A stretch of DNA of 64,000 nucleotides from Algibacter sp. L1A34 (GCF_009796805.1 NZ_CP047029.1:1994501-2058500), one strand, 5' to 3'; counted from the stretch's first letter, positions 1-9,803 are shown. The notes: a model not told the origin generated them from the sequence alone. Numbers and translations: made by a program.

Positions 1-914
1 ACCATATTGCCAATAACGGAAGTCATTTGCGAATCAAAAATACAAGAGTGTGTATTACCTACAATATCAATAGATACAATAGGATCTTCTGTATATTCTA
101 AAACCCCTTTATAATTTGTGTTAGCGGCTTCCTTAAAGGCAGAATTAATTTCTTCAATAGTAACTGTTCGTTTTACATTTAAAGTAATATCGGTTAGCGA
201 TCCATTAATAACTGGAACCCGAATACCACAACCACCAATAACGTTGGCTAGTTCTGGAAATATTTTAGTTAATGCTTTTGCTGCTCCAGTAGTTGTTGGA
301 ACAATAGATTGGCTAGCAGCACGTGATCTCCTTAAATCACGATGTGGTTGGTCATGCAAACTTTGGTCGGTGGTGTAGGAGTGAACTGTTGTAATATATG
401 CCTGATCAATACCGCAGAGTTTATTGATAATATCAATCATTGGTGCGGCATTATTTGTTGTACACGATGCATTTGATATTATAGTTTCGGTGCCATCAAT
501 ACTATCTCCATTAACACCGAGTACAATGGTTTTTATATCATCTTCAATAGGTGGAACACTTAAAATAACTTGCTTTGCTCCGTTTTTAATATGAAGTTCT
601 AATTCTGGAATTGTTTTAAACTTTCCGGTAGATTCAATAACGAAATCAACATTAAAAGGTTCCCAATTAATGTTTTTCGGATGGTTTTCGTTTAAGAGCG
701 CTACCTTTTCGTTATTTACTATAATATGATTTTCATCTGAAGAAACTGTACCATTAAAACGCCCATGAACACTATCGTATTTTAGTAAATGACTTAGTGT
801 TTTAGTATCGGCTAAATCATTTATGGCAACAACTTTTATATTGTCATGACTTTGAAGCAATCTAAAAACACGACGTCCTATCCTACCAAAGCCATTTATT
901 GCAATGTGAATCAT
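1..914 (-). CDS. gap: Glyceraldehyde-3-phosphate dehydrogenase (C-terminus cut by window edge)
   Basis: Oxidises glyceraldehyde 3-phosphate to 1,3-bisphosphoglycerate in glycolysis, or the reverse in gluconeogenesis, in the cytoplasm. About 304 codons are visible, starting at the ATG at 914. The N-terminal Rossmann motif (INGFGRIGRR, residues 6-15) is present, and Asp33 in INDLAD fits NAD rather than NADP use. The catalytic cysteine lies in SNASCTTN (Cys151), followed by HSYTTDQ, the basic RRSRAA segment and PTTTGAAKA. The last roughly 30 residues lie outside the window. The gene starts two bases after the lipA stop codon, so the two are probably cotranscribed. The family assignment is secure; whether it is the glycolytic or gluconeogenic paralogue cannot be told from this fragment. 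Confidence 0.97.
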   Translation of the reverse strand, partial: MIHIAINGFGRIGRRVFRLLQSHDNIKVVAINDLADTKTLSHLLKYDSVHGRFNGTVSSDENHIIVNNEKVALLNENHPKNINWEPFNVDFVIESTGKFKTIPELELHIKNGAKQVILSVPPIEDDIKTIVLGVNGDSIDGTETIISNASCTTNNAAPMIDIINKLCGIDQAYITTVHSYTTDQSLHDQPHRDLRRSRAASQSIVPTTTGAAKALTKIFPELANVIGGCGIRVPVINGSLTDITLNVKRTVTIEEINSAFKEAANTNYKGVLEYTEDPIVSIDIVGNTHSCIFDSQMTSVIGNM

Positions 915-916
915 GT

Positions 917-1795
917 TTAGTTAATGTGTTTTTGAGCTTTGTAAGAAGATCTTACAAGTGCGCTACTTTCAACATGACGGAAGCCTAACTCCAATCCAAT
1001 TTCTTCGTATTCTTTAAATTGATCTGGATTTATAAACTGTTTTACTGGTAAGTGTTTTTTACTCGGTTGTAAGTATTGGCCAATAGTAACAACGTCTACG
1101 TCATGAGCTTTTAAATCGTGTAAAGTTTCAATAACTTCTTCACGTTGCTCTCCTAAACCAAGCATAATACCAGATTTTGTTCTACGCTGCCCTTGTTGTT
1201 TTAAATATTTTAAAACGTCCATACTTCTGTCGTATTTGGCTTGTATACGTACTTCTCTACTTAATCGTCTAACCGTTTCTATGTTATGCGATACTACTTC
1301 TGGAGCAACATCAATAATTCTATCAAGATGTTGTTCTATACCTTGAAAATCTGGAATTAAAGTTTCTAGAGTCGTTTCAGGATTCATTCTACGGACTGCC
1401 TTTACGGTTTCACTCCACATTATGCTTCCCATATCTTTTAAATCATCGCGATCTACACTAGTTAAAACCGCATGTTTAATTTTCATTAAATTTATAGAGC
1501 GTGCTACTTTTTCAGGTTCATCCCAATCTACAGTTTCTGGTCGGCCGGTTTTAACGCCACAAAACCCGCAAGAGCGCGTGCAAACATTACCTAAAATCAT
1601 AAAGGTTGCAGTTCCTTCTCCCCAGCATTCGCCCATGTTAGGGCAACTTCCAGAGGTGCAAATGGTGTTTAAGCTGTATTTATCAACTAAACCACGTAAT
1701 TCTGTGTATTTTTTTCCGGTAGGTAGTTTAACGCGAAGCCATTTTGGTTTGGCTTGACGTTCTGGTAGTATATTTGAAATCGTTTCGCTATTCAT
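917..1795 (-). CDS. lipA: Lipoyl synthase
   Basis: Radical SAM enzyme that inserts two sulfur atoms into octanoyl groups on the lipoyl domains of 2-oxoacid dehydrogenases and the glycine cleavage system. The 292-residue protein has the two expected cysteine sets: [12 protein letters not shown] (CX4CX5C, auxiliary iron-sulfur cluster) and CTRSCGFC (CX3CX2C, radical SAM cluster). The C-terminal RSSY segment of the family is also present. The start at 1795 gives the usual bacterial length. It lies directly upstream of gap on the same strand, with a two-base gap. No lipB is seen in the window. Confidence 0.97.
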   Translation of the reverse strand: MNSETISNILPERQAKPKWLRVKLPTGKKYTELRGLVDKYSLNTICTSGSCPNMGECWGEGTATFMILGNVCTRSCGFCGVKTGRPETVDWDEPEKVARSINLMKIKHAVLTSVDRDDLKDMGSIMWSETVKAVRRMNPETTLETLIPDFQGIEQHLDRIIDVAPEVVSHNIETVRRLSREVRIQAKYDRSMDVLKYLKQQGQRRTKSGIMLGLGEQREEVIETLHDLKAHDVDVVTIGQYLQPSKKHLPVKQFINPDQFKEYEEIGLELGFRHVESSALVRSSYKAQKHIN

Positions 1796-1850
1796 ATCTA
1801 TAAAATGTAGAAAGCAAATATACGAAGTATTCTATAAAAAGCAGTCCTGT

Positions 1851-2396
1851 TTACTTATCTTGAATAATCTCGGCAAGTAGTTTTTTTGCTCGTAAAAGTT
1901 TAACTTTTATATTATTCATGGGTTCGTTTAGTTGTTTCGATATTTCTTTGTAGCTTAACTCTTGAAAATAGCGCAGATTTATAATTTCTTGATAATGGGG
2001 TTTTAGCTTTTTAATATCACGAAGTAACTTGGCTAGATGTTGCTCGGTAATAAGGATGTCTTCTGGAGAAGGAGACTCGTCTAAAACTTGAAAAGCTTTT
2101 TTATCCGAGTTAGAAATAACTTGGGTGATTGAGTTTTTTTCTTTCCGAAGTAAATCGATATGAAGGTTTTTAGAAATTGCAATTAACCACGTTTTAAAGG
2201 TGTACTTTTCATCGAAAGTTTCAATTTTATCAAAAGCTCTCGAGAAAGTTTGAATAGTAACATCTTCAGCATCATTTTCATTTTGAATACGTTTTAACTG
2301 AAAACCATAAACATCATCCCAATATAAATTTAATAAAAAATTAAAGGCTTTCTGGTCGTTAGACTTTGCTCGTTTTATGGCTTCGTTTATTTCCAA
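1851..2396 (-). CDS. ECF RNA polymerase sigma factor
   Basis: A 181-residue extracytoplasmic-function sigma factor that would direct RNA polymerase to a specific promoter set. Region 2 covers about residues 15-85 (YGFQLKRIQNENDAEDVTIQTF...TWLIAISKNLHIDLLR) and region 4 about 125-178, with the helix-turn-helix ELSYKEISKQLNEPMNNIKVKL. Its start overlaps the end of the upstream glycosyltransferase gene by 10 bases, which implies translational coupling. No anti-sigma gene is adjacent; the nearest anti-sigma gene belongs to a different sigma gene at 5554-6084. The family call is firm, the regulon is unknown. Confidence 0.92.
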   Translation of the reverse strand: MEINEAIKRAKSNDQKAFNFLLNLYWDDVYGFQLKRIQNENDAEDVTIQTFSRAFDKIETFDEKYTFKTWLIAISKNLHIDLLRKEKNSITQVISNSDKKAFQVLDESPSPEDILITEQHLAKLLRDIKKLKPHYQEIINLRYFQELSYKEISKQLNEPMNNIKVKLLRAKKLLAEIIQDK

Positions 2397-3499
2397 AAAT
2401 TAGGTTTTGAGATTAAGTTATTAATAAAAATGGCAAATTGTGAAATGATAAGAGAAATTTCTAAGATAGGAAGTAATAGTAAAATATCTATTTCCTTTAA
2501 TTTTTTCGACGAAAAACCAATAATTAGATATTGAATACTTAATCGAAGTAAAAATAAGCTTAAAACAATAGGCCAGCTATATGCGATTGTTAATAGTGTT
2601 ATTGTCAATACCCAAAATAACACGTTTGACAAATAAAACAATCCTAGTAAAAATTTATGTTTCGATTTGTATAAGTGCGCTGTTGAAACGTGACGTCTTT
2701 TTTGTTTATACCAAGCCTTAAAATTAGATTTTGGTATCGAGGTGGTAAAACTGTTATTTGAAAAATTAATGGCAGTGTTTTTAGAGTTTGCCACTTGGTT
2801 TATAAACAAATCGTCGTCGCCAGAGCGTACCTTTATATGTTTTATAAAACCATTGGCTTTAAAGAACTCGTTTTTCGTATAAGCTAAATTTCTGCCAACA
2901 CCCATATAAGGCATTCCTAATTTTGCAAATGAAAAATATTGAACGGCTGTCATAACCGTTTCAAAACGAATAAGTTTATTTAAAAACGAATATTTAATTT
3001 TTGAATAGCCACCGTAACCTAGAATAATTGATTTTTCATTACTGAAATATGCGCTCATTTCCTTAATCCAATGCTTAGAAACGGGCTCGCAATCGGCATC
3101 TGTAAATAAAAGATAATCGTGTTTTGATGCTTTTATACCTAGCGTTAAAGCGTATTTTTTATTACCCCAAAAGGCTTCAATACTTTTTACATCAACAATT
3201 TTTATATTGTTATGTTTTTTTGCAAAATTTTCAAGAACATCTAGAGTTTCATCATACGATCCGTCATTGATTAAAACAATTTCAAACTCGGGATAATCTT
3301 GATTTATTATAGAAGGAATGAACGTTTTTAAATTTTCAGCTTCGTTTTTAGCGCAAATAATTACAGAAACAGCAAAGTTTTTGGAAGATGGTTTTTTTTG
3401 TTTTAGAAAAGCAAAGTTTCCAAAAATAAAAAGATAATAAACCACTTGAATAAAGACTACGACAATAAATGCGTAGAGTAGCACATCAAGTATAATCAT
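2387..3499 (-). CDS. Family 2 glycosyltransferase, membrane-associated
   Basis: Predicted inverting GT-A glycosyltransferase of 370 residues that transfers sugar from a nucleotide-sugar donor at the inner membrane. One N-terminal membrane helix (about 3-25) precedes the catalytic domain, which carries VLINDGSYDET, the metal-binding FTDADCEP (DxD type), a GDDD segment and a basic KQKRRHVS in the position of the QxxRW motif of processive enzymes. About three hydrophobic helices follow (about 280-365). This layout resembles polysaccharide or glycolipid synthases; the substrate cannot be told. It overlaps the downstream sigma gene and follows a 67-residue membrane protein gene by seven bases. Confidence 0.88.
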   Translation of the reverse strand: MIILDVLLYAFIVVVFIQVVYYLFIFGNFAFLKQKKPSSKNFAVSVIICAKNEAENLKTFIPSIINQDYPEFEIVLINDGSYDETLDVLENFAKKHNNIKIVDVKSIEAFWGNKKYALTLGIKASKHDYLLFTDADCEPVSKHWIKEMSAYFSNEKSIILGYGGYSKIKYSFLNKLIRFETVMTAVQYFSFAKLGMPYMGVGRNLAYTKNEFFKANGFIKHIKVRSGDDDLFINQVANSKNTAINFSNNSFTTSIPKSNFKAWYKQKRRHVSTAHLYKSKHKFLLGLFYLSNVLFWVLTITLLTIAYSWPIVLSLFLLRLSIQYLIIGFSSKKLKEIDILLLLPILEISLIISQFAIFINNLISKPNFWK

Positions 3500-3505
3500 T
3501 AAAAT

Positions 3506-3709
3506 TTAAGAATGTTGAGGTTCGTTACAATCGGCATATTGGTCTGGTGTTTTTCCACAAAACCCACAGGCTTCTCCATCTTTATTAAGCATTGGGTTTT
3601 GGCTTGCGCAAGTACCTGCAAATTTACCGTCTTTTTTTGCCCATATTTTAATGGCAATTCCAGCAACACCAACTCCTAACAAGACAATAGTTATTAGTAA
3701 AAGTTTCAT
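3506..3709 (-). CDS. Small membrane-anchored cysteine-containing protein
   Basis: Unrecognised 67-residue protein with one N-terminal hydrophobic helix (about 2-23) followed by a short soluble tail. The tail holds four cysteines: one in GTCASQNP, a CGFC pair and one near the end (ADCNEPQ). The spacing could suit metal binding or disulfides. I recall similar short proteins being common and unnamed in Flavobacteriaceae. It lies seven bases upstream of the glycosyltransferase gene and probably shares its transcript. No function is assigned. Confidence 0.75.
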   Translation of the reverse strand: MKLLLITIVLLGVGVAGIAIKIWAKKDGKFAGTCASQNPMLNKDGEACGFCGKTPDQYADCNEPQHS

Positions 3710-3933
3710 AATAAAATGTGATTTTGGTTCTTAAATGAGTCGAAAAAAGTTTTATAAAATAACAAAAACATGTCGCTTTTCAAGCTAACAATATAATTGG
3801 CTGCAAAGATATGATTTTAACATGTAATAAAAGAACTGATAATTAAGGAATTGTGACCTATTAGATGTTTTAGTGTCTAAAGTTAAAATAGACAGCACAT
3901 TAGGTGTTATTTAACCAATTAAAATTATTAATT

Positions 3934-4620
3934 ATGAAGAAATTATTTGCAGAGTTTTTTGGAACGTTTTGGCTTGTTTTTGGAGGCTGTGGTAGTGCTA
4001 TTTTTGCTGCGGGTTACCCAGAACTAGGAATTGGTTTTTTCGGTGTAGCTTTCGCATTTGGTCTTACGGTTTTAACTATGGCTTTTGCTGTTGGACATAT
4101 TTCTGGCGGACATTTTAATCCTGCTGTTTCTATTGGTTTATGGGCTGGAGGAAAGTTTGATGCTAAAGATTTGATAGGCTATGTTGCTTCTCAATTAATT
4201 GGTGCGGTTGCTGCGGCTGGAGCATTATATTTAATTGTTAGTAATAAAGCAGATTTTGAAACTGTAGGCGGTTTTGCTGCAAATGGTTATGGTAATTTGT
4301 CTCCTGGCGGTTATTCTATGACGGCTGCTTTAATAGCAGAATTTCTATTAACTATGTTTTTCCTCCTAATTATTTTAGGAAGTACAAATTCTAGAGCACC
4401 CAAAGGTTTTGCACCAATAGCTATTGGTTTAGGCTTAACCGTAATTCACTTAATAAGTATTCCAATTACTAATACATCTGTTAATCCTGCTCGTTCTACT
4501 AGTCAAGCCTTATTTGCTGGTGGCGAGTTTACTGGACAACTTTGGTTGTTTTGGGTAGCTCCAATTGCTGGTGCTATTGTTGCTGGATTTATACATAAAG
4601 CATTATTCGATAAAGAATAG
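3934..4620 (+). CDS. aqpZ: Aquaporin Z
   Basis: Inner-membrane water channel of 228 residues. Both half-helix NPA motifs are intact (HFNPAVSIG, residues 60-68, and [10 protein letters not shown], 183-192). The aromatic/arginine filter can be read as Phe42, His172, Thr181 and Arg187, the same set as the water-selective AqpZ, which argues against a glycerol facilitator. Six membrane helices are evident. The ATG at 3934 is chosen because [11 protein letters not shown] is the normal family start; an in-frame codon at 3904 would only add ten residues. The gene is monocistronic, with a strong terminator hairpin at 4685-4720. Confidence 0.96.
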   Translation: MKKLFAEFFGTFWLVFGGCGSAIFAAGYPELGIGFFGVAFAFGLTVLTMAFAVGHISGGHFNPAVSIGLWAGGKFDAKDLIGYVASQLIGAVAAAGALYLIVSNKADFETVGGFAANGYGNLSPGGYSMTAALIAEFLLTMFFLLIILGSTNSRAPKGFAPIAIGLGLTVIHLISIPITNTSVNPARSTSQALFAGGEFTGQLWLFWVAPIAGAIVAGFIHKALFDKE

Positions 4621-4684
4621 AAAAGAATAAACCCTATTAGCAATTCGTGTAGAATTGTATAAGACGTTTATTAATAGCAAGAAG

Positions 4685-4720
4685 AAAGCCTCATTTATTT
4701 GTAAATGAGGCTTTTAAATT
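4685..4720. terminator. Bidirectional Rho-independent terminator
   Basis: Perfect 13-bp stem (4685-4697 with 4702-4714) with a TTTG loop, A-rich on the left and T-rich on the right. It lies between the converging aqpZ and anti-sigma genes and can serve both. Confidence 0.85.
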
Positions 4721-4752
4721 TAGTTTAGTTTACGTGCTGCTCAAAAGTACTT

Positions 4753-5541
4753 TTAATGTAAAGTAATTTCTGCAACAGAGTTTTCAACAGAAGCAACGGT
4801 GTTTCCACCCTTTGGTTCAATAGTTATATTTAAAGCTAATGCGTTTTCAGCATAAGGTAAATTCATTAGTTTACGGTCGGTTTCGTTTAAAATACCTAAG
4901 CTTACCATTTGTCCTTGTAAATCTGCCCATATTTGGTAGCATTGTTCTTCTGGTAATTTAGGTAGGGATACTACATCAATCATAGAAGTTTTTTCTTTAG
5001 GATTTATATAAGCCACCGTTTTTAAATCTTTTGCACGTGCATTACCCGATATAATATACTTTTCAGTTTCAGGATTATTAAGTTTTAGAAGTTGTCTCAT
5101 AACATTATCGAGCATGATGTTGTTTTGCTCAATATCGCTTCTTAAGTCAAAGATTTCATCTACAACAACTTGATTTTCCTTAGAAAGCTTTATGTTTTGA
5201 TTGTAAAAGGAAAAAGATGTTCCAGCAAAAATAAACGCAACAAAACTAGCCGCAATAGTGTATTTGTACCATGATTTGTATTTCTTTTTTGCATTTAGAT
5301 TTACAACAGGTTTCTCGTCTAGTTCGGCTAAAATATTATCTAAAATAAATTTAGGCGCTTCTACAGCATTTGTTTTTGTAACAATTTCTAGGTTATGTTG
5401 CAAACTGTTGTAGGCATTCTGTACATCTGGGTATTTTGAAATAAAAGACTCGACTTGTTCTGTTTCCGCAGAAGTTGTGTCACCAATTAGATATTTTTCT
5501 AATAGGCCAGAATTTAAAAAAGCAGTTATTTTTTCATTCAT
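4753..5541 (-). CDS. RskA-type transmembrane anti-sigma factor
   Basis: A 262-residue membrane protein that would hold the sigma factor encoded just upstream in an inactive state. The cytoplasmic N-terminus (about 1-85) resembles an anti-sigma domain (LLEKYLIGDTTSAETEQVE). A single membrane helix lies near 91-112, a short coiled coil follows (about 113-150), and the periplasmic C-terminus fits the RskA family (LPKLPEEQCYQIWADLQGQMVSLGIL). It begins 12 bases after the sigma gene stop, the usual order for sigma and anti-sigma pairs. The inducing signal is unknown. Confidence 0.9.
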   Translation of the reverse strand: MNEKITAFLNSGLLEKYLIGDTTSAETEQVESFISKYPDVQNAYNSLQHNLEIVTKTNAVEAPKFILDNILAELDEKPVVNLNAKKKYKSWYKYTIAASFVAFIFAGTSFSFYNQNIKLSKENQVVVDEIFDLRSDIEQNNIMLDNVMRQLLKLNNPETEKYIISGNARAKDLKTVAYINPKEKTSMIDVVSLPKLPEEQCYQIWADLQGQMVSLGILNETDRKLMNLPYAENALALNITIEPKGGNTVASVENSVAEITLH

Positions 5542-5553
5542 GACGTTAATAAT

Positions 5554-6084
5554 TTAAGGATTGTAAATTTTTTTCAATTCACGTAATCCAATTTTTAATC
5601 TCGATTTTATAGTCCCTAACGGAATGTCTAGTTCATCACTAGCTTCTTGTTGGGTCATGCCTTCAAAAAAGAGGGCGTTTATTACAATTTGATATTTTTC
5701 TTCTAAAGTACTTAGATGTTTTTGAATATCTAAAACATCATCGTTTAGTTGGTTGGTAGTTATTTTATATACGGTTGAAGTTTCTATCTGGACTTCTTTG
5801 TTCGTTTTATTTTTTAGAGACCTTACTTTATCTATTGCTGTGTTGTATGCTATACGATAAAGCCATGTGAATAGCTTGGCTTTACTCGAATCGTACTTTT
5901 TAGCATAGCGCCAAATTTTTACAAAAGTTTCTTGTAGAACATCTTGGGCGGTATCCTCGTCGCTAATAATTTTCTGAATTACACCATATAGAGAGTCCGC
6001 ATAGTTCTCATACAATAGCGTAATAGCTTTTTTATCACCACGTTCTAATAAATAAACTATGTCTTTTTCTATAGCTGAAATCAA
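5554..6084 (-). CDS. ECF sigma factor (SigK-like), partner of the downstream RskA-type anti-sigma
   Basis: A 176-residue sigma-70 family protein. Region 2 is at about 12-85 (LYGVIQKIISDEDTAQDVLQETFVKIW...WLYRIAYNTAIDKVR) and region 4 at about 120-172, with the helix-turn-helix GMTQQEASDELDIPLGTIKSRL. The gene is immediately followed by the anti-sigma gene in an apparent two-gene operon. By analogy with SigK/RskA pairs it is probably released after proteolysis of the membrane partner; that step and the regulon are inferred only. Confidence 0.92.
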   Translation of the reverse strand: MISAIEKDIVYLLERGDKKAITLLYENYADSLYGVIQKIISDEDTAQDVLQETFVKIWRYAKKYDSSKAKLFTWLYRIAYNTAIDKVRSLKNKTNKEVQIETSTVYKITTNQLNDDVLDIQKHLSTLEEKYQIVINALFFEGMTQQEASDELDIPLGTIKSRLKIGLRELKKIYNP

Positions 6085-6138
6085 TGTAAAGTTGGTTTTA
6101 TGATATGCAAATATACCAAAGTTAAGATTGTCTTTTTA

Positions 6139-7158
6139 TTATAAGATATTTACTTCGGCTTCAATTGAAATATTAAAAAGTCGTTTCACCGTTTTTTGAA
6201 TGAGTTTTGAGAGTTTAAAAATATCCGAGCCTTTTGCATCTCCGTAATTTACTAAAACCAAAGCTTGCTTTTTATGAACGCCATAATTGCCAAATTGTTT
6301 TCCTTTGAAACCAGATTTTTCAATTAACCAACCTGCCGGAACTTTTACTTCATTATCCGAAATGGTATAACTAGGCATATCCGGGAAGTTTTCAATTAAT
6401 TTATCAAATTCCGATTTTTGAATAATTGGGTTTTTAAAAAAGCTACCACTGTTTCCAATATCTTTTGGATTTGGTAGTTTGCTTTCGCGAATAGCAATTA
6501 CAGCTTTTGAAATATCTTGAATAGTGGGGTTTTTAATACCGTTTTCTTGAAGTTCGTTAGCAATAGTGCCGTAATTTATGTTAAGTTTATGGTTCTTTTT
6601 TGAGAGTTTAAAGCAAACGCTTGTAACAATATATTTATCCTTATTTTTTTGTTTAAATGTGGAGTTACGATACCCGAAATTACATTCTTCTTTTGTGAAA
6701 TTTTCAAATTCAAGACTTTTTAAATTGATGGCTTCGCAAGATTCAAAAGTGTCTTTTATTTCAACACCGTAAGCACCTATGTTTTGAATAGGTGTAGTGC
6801 CAACATTTCCAGGAATTAACGATAAGTTTTCAAGACCTCCAAAATTATGCTCTAAACACCATAGTACAAACTCATGCCAGTTCTCGCCAGCTTGAGCTTT
6901 TACAATTGCGCTGTTTTCATCTTCAGAAATTATTTCAATTCCTTTTAAATTAATATGAAGCGCTAAACCTTCATAATCTTTGGTGAGTAACATGTTGCTT
7001 CCGCCACCAAGAATAAGTTTGTTTGGAAATCTATCTAATTCTAAAACTTGTTTTAAATCATTAATAGATGATACCGATGTAAAATGTTTTGCAACGGCAT
7101 CAATACCAAATGTGTTATATGGTTTTAAGGATATGTTGTTAAGTATTTGCACTTGCAC
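6139..7158 (-). CDS. murB: UDP-N-acetylenolpyruvoylglucosamine reductase
   Basis: FAD enzyme that reduces UDP-GlcNAc-enolpyruvate to UDP-MurNAc with NADPH in peptidoglycan synthesis. The 339-residue length matches type I MurB. Visible motifs include the FAD-binding LGGGSNMLL, IPGNVGTTPIQNIGAYGVE, the substrate Tyr-containing GYRNSTFK, and SGSFFKNP with the catalytic serine. The start is a GTG at 7158, giving (M)QVQILNN. Its first base is also the last base of the TAG stop of the upstream aminotransferase gene, so the two are coupled. Confidence 0.96.
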   Translation of the reverse strand: MQVQILNNISLKPYNTFGIDAVAKHFTSVSSINDLKQVLELDRFPNKLILGGGSNMLLTKDYEGLALHINLKGIEIISEDENSAIVKAQAGENWHEFVLWCLEHNFGGLENLSLIPGNVGTTPIQNIGAYGVEIKDTFESCEAINLKSLEFENFTKEECNFGYRNSTFKQKNKDKYIVTSVCFKLSKKNHKLNINYGTIANELQENGIKNPTIQDISKAVIAIRESKLPNPKDIGNSGSFFKNPIIQKSEFDKLIENFPDMPSYTISDNEVKVPAGWLIEKSGFKGKQFGNYGVHKKQALVLVNYGDAKGSDIFKLSKLIQKTVKRLFNISIEAEVNIL

Positions 7159-8348
7159 TAGTCTTTATAAACTTTTAAAGCTTGTTTTAAAATATTGACA
7201 GCTTTTATTAAGCTTTCCTTCTTAAGTACGTAAGCAATACGAATTTGGTTTAGACCAACACCTGGAGTTGAGTAAAATCCGGCCGCAGGAGCAACCATAA
7301 CCGTTTCACCGTCTAAATCAAAAGACTCTAAAAGCCATTTAGCAAAATGATCGGAATCTTTTATTGGTAATTCAACTATACAGTAAAAAGCACCATTAGG
7401 TTTCGCTACTTTTAAGCCTTCTATTTTTTGTAATTCATTAATTAAAGTATTTCTTCTTTCAACATATTCCTCAATAACGTCATCAAAATAACTTTGTGGC
7501 GTTTCCAAAGCAGCCTCACTTGCAATTTGCGCATAAGTTGGTGGGCTTAATCTTGCTTGAGCAAATTTTAAAACCGTTTGCATAACTGCTTTGTTTTTCG
7601 AGACTAAACAGCCTACACGAGCACCGCACATACTGTAGCGTTTAGAAACTGAATCTATTATTATGGCATGCTCATCTACACCTTTTTCTTGTAAAACAGA
7701 ATAATGTGTATGGCCATCATAAACAAATTCTCGGTAAACTTCATCGGCAATTAAGTATAAATCATGCTTAATTGCTATACTTGCCAATTGGTTAATTTCT
7801 TCTTTCGAATATAAATATCCTGTTGGATTGCCTGGATTGCATATTAAAATCGCTTTTGTTTTCGGAGTAATTAATTTTTCGAAAGCAGCAATTGTGGGTA
7901 ATGCGAAATTATCATCTATTTTGCAAACTGCAGGTACAACTTTTACGCCAGCAGCAATTGAGAATGCAGTATAATTTGCGTAAAATGGTTCTGGAATGAT
8001 AACTTCATCGTCAGGATTGATAACGCTACTAAATAAAAACTGTAATGCTTCACTAGCGCCTGTGGTTACAACTATATCGTCTAGGGTTACATTAATTTGA
8101 TGTTTAGCATAATAGTTTGCAAGTTTTTCTCTATAGGTGTCCGAACCTTGAGACCTTGAATATGCAAGAGTTTCAATTGTATTGTTCTTAACAGCGTTTA
8201 GAGCGACTTCGGGAGTTTTAATATCTGGTTGACCAATGTTTAAATGGTAGATATATTTTCCTTTTTTAATAGCATCTTCTGCATAAGGAACTAATTTACG
8301 GATTGGAGACTCAGGCATTAAGAGCCCTTTTTTGGATATTGTTGGCAT
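7158..8348 (-). CDS. Class I/II PLP-dependent aminotransferase (aspartate aminotransferase-like)
   Basis: Fold-type I aminotransferase of 396 residues. The pyridoxal phosphate lysine is in DSVSKRYSMCGARVG. The substrate-binding arginine is expected in the C-terminal IRIAYV segment, and the ICNPGNPTGY and LIADEVYREF motifs are clear. The family usually makes aspartate or aromatic amino acids from 2-oxoacids. The N-terminus MPTISKKGLLMPESPIRKL is typical of flavobacterial members, so the first ATG is used. It overlaps murB by one base. Exact substrate range cannot be decided here. Confidence 0.92.
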   Translation of the reverse strand: MPTISKKGLLMPESPIRKLVPYAEDAIKKGKYIYHLNIGQPDIKTPEVALNAVKNNTIETLAYSRSQGSDTYREKLANYYAKHQINVTLDDIVVTTGASEALQFLFSSVINPDDEVIIPEPFYANYTAFSIAAGVKVVPAVCKIDDNFALPTIAAFEKLITPKTKAILICNPGNPTGYLYSKEEINQLASIAIKHDLYLIADEVYREFVYDGHTHYSVLQEKGVDEHAIIIDSVSKRYSMCGARVGCLVSKNKAVMQTVLKFAQARLSPPTYAQIASEAALETPQSYFDDVIEEYVERRNTLINELQKIEGLKVAKPNGAFYCIVELPIKDSDHFAKWLLESFDLDGETVMVAPAAGFYSTPGVGLNQIRIAYVLKKESLIKAVNILKQALKVYKD

Positions 8349-8465
8349 ATGTATGGCTTTACATGCAAAGTTGCAAAAATTATCCTATATATTTTTTAAA
8401 ACGGGGCTTAAATAGTTTAGTTCTTATAATGTTTAGTAAATTGTTAGGGATTAGTTTTATTTTAT

Positions 8466-9803
8466 ATGAAAAAGGCTCTTTTTGTTATGATTTTATTGGT
8501 TTTAGCGAGTGGTCTTTGCCATTCACAAGGGCAATTTATTATAAACAATAAAAAAGGCAAGGATAAAATAAAGTTTAAGCTTATTCATAATTTAATAATT
8601 ATTCCTGTTGAAATTAACGGAGTTACCTTGTCTTTTTTGGTTGACACAGGCGTAAGTAAGCCAATAGTTTTTAATTTTCTGAATATTTCGGATTCTTTAA
8701 AAATTAAAAACCCTCAAAAAATATATTTAAAAGGATTAGGCGAAGGAGAATCTATTGAAGCGTTGCGGTCAAAAAATAATATTTTTAAAATTGGAGAGGC
8801 TATTAATATTAATCAGGATTTATATGCCATTCGCGATTCTAATTTAAACTTCAGCCCCAAATTAGGAGTACCTGTACATGGTATTATTGGTTACGATTTG
8901 TTTAAAGACCTAGTTGTCGAAATTAATTATGCAAAAGGTTTTTTAAAACTTATTAATCAAGCAGATTATAATAATAAATTATGCAGAAACTGTGAGATGT
9001 TAAGGTTAGAGTTTTATAAAAACAAACCTTATCTCAATGCCGAAGTTGAAATAGATGAAAGCCGTATTCCTGTGAAAATGCTTATAGATTCAGGTGGAAG
9101 TGATGCGCTTTGGTTGTTTGAAAATGAAGCAGATAATATTACATCAAGTAATCCCTCTTTTTATGATTTTTTAGGCCATGGTTTAAGCGGAAGTGTTTAT
9201 GGTAAGCGTTCTAGAATTAAGGCGTTTCATTTAAATAAATTCACAATTAAAACCCCTAATGTAGCTTTTCCAGACTCTGTATCAATCGGGCAGGCTTTAA
9301 ATCATAAAGAGCGTCATGGTAGTGTTTCTGGGAATATTTTGAAGCGTTTCAATCTGGTTTTTAATTATCGAAAAGCTAACGTAACACTCAAAAAAAATAG
9401 ATTCTTCAAAGAATCATTTAAATATAATAAAAGCGGAATTGAATTAGAACATAATGGTGTGCGAATAATAAAAGAGGCTGAAAACTTTATTTCTAAAAAT
9501 AAAATAAAGAATAAAACTATGGATAATGATAACACTAAAGTTGTGATTAGTCCAAGTTATAGAATGAGTATAAAACCAGCTTATGTTATTGTCGAATTAC
9601 GAGCAGATTCACCAGCGCATAAAGCTGGATTGCAGATAGGGGATAATATTTTAAGTATAAATAATAAGCCAGCTTATCAGTTTACTTTACAAAAGTTAAT
9701 AGAGTTATTTTACGATGATCACGGTAAACGCATAAAACTTAAAATAGAACGGGCAGGAACCGTTTTAACTTATAATTTTAAATTGGTAGATGTTTTGAAA
9801 TAA
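8466..9803 (+). CDS. Secreted retropepsin-like aspartyl protease with C-terminal PDZ domain
   Basis: A 445-residue exported protein. A signal peptide (about 1-20, MKKALFVMILLVLASGLCHS) is followed by two copies of a retropepsin-like half: LVDTGVS near residue 58 and LIDSGGSD near residue 203. Each supplies the D-T/S-G catalytic triad, so a single chain could form the two-aspartate site that retroviral proteases build by dimerisation. A PDZ domain follows (about 365-440, AGLQIGDNILSINNKPAY). The likely role is periplasmic or surface proteolysis; the target is unknown. It is monocistronic and ends at a strong terminator. Confidence 0.85.
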   Translation: MKKALFVMILLVLASGLCHSQGQFIINNKKGKDKIKFKLIHNLIIIPVEINGVTLSFLVDTGVSKPIVFNFLNISDSLKIKNPQKIYLKGLGEGESIEALRSKNNIFKIGEAININQDLYAIRDSNLNFSPKLGVPVHGIIGYDLFKDLVVEINYAKGFLKLINQADYNNKLCRNCEMLRLEFYKNKPYLNAEVEIDESRIPVKMLIDSGGSDALWLFENEADNITSSNPSFYDFLGHGLSGSVYGKRSRIKAFHLNKFTIKTPNVAFPDSVSIGQALNHKERHGSVSGNILKRFNLVFNYRKANVTLKKNRFFKESFKYNKSGIELEHNGVRIIKEAENFISKNKIKNKTMDNDNTKVVISPSYRMSIKPAYVIVELRADSPAHKAGLQIGDNILSINNKPAYQFTLQKLIELFYDDHGKRIKLKIERAGTVLTYNFKLVDVLK

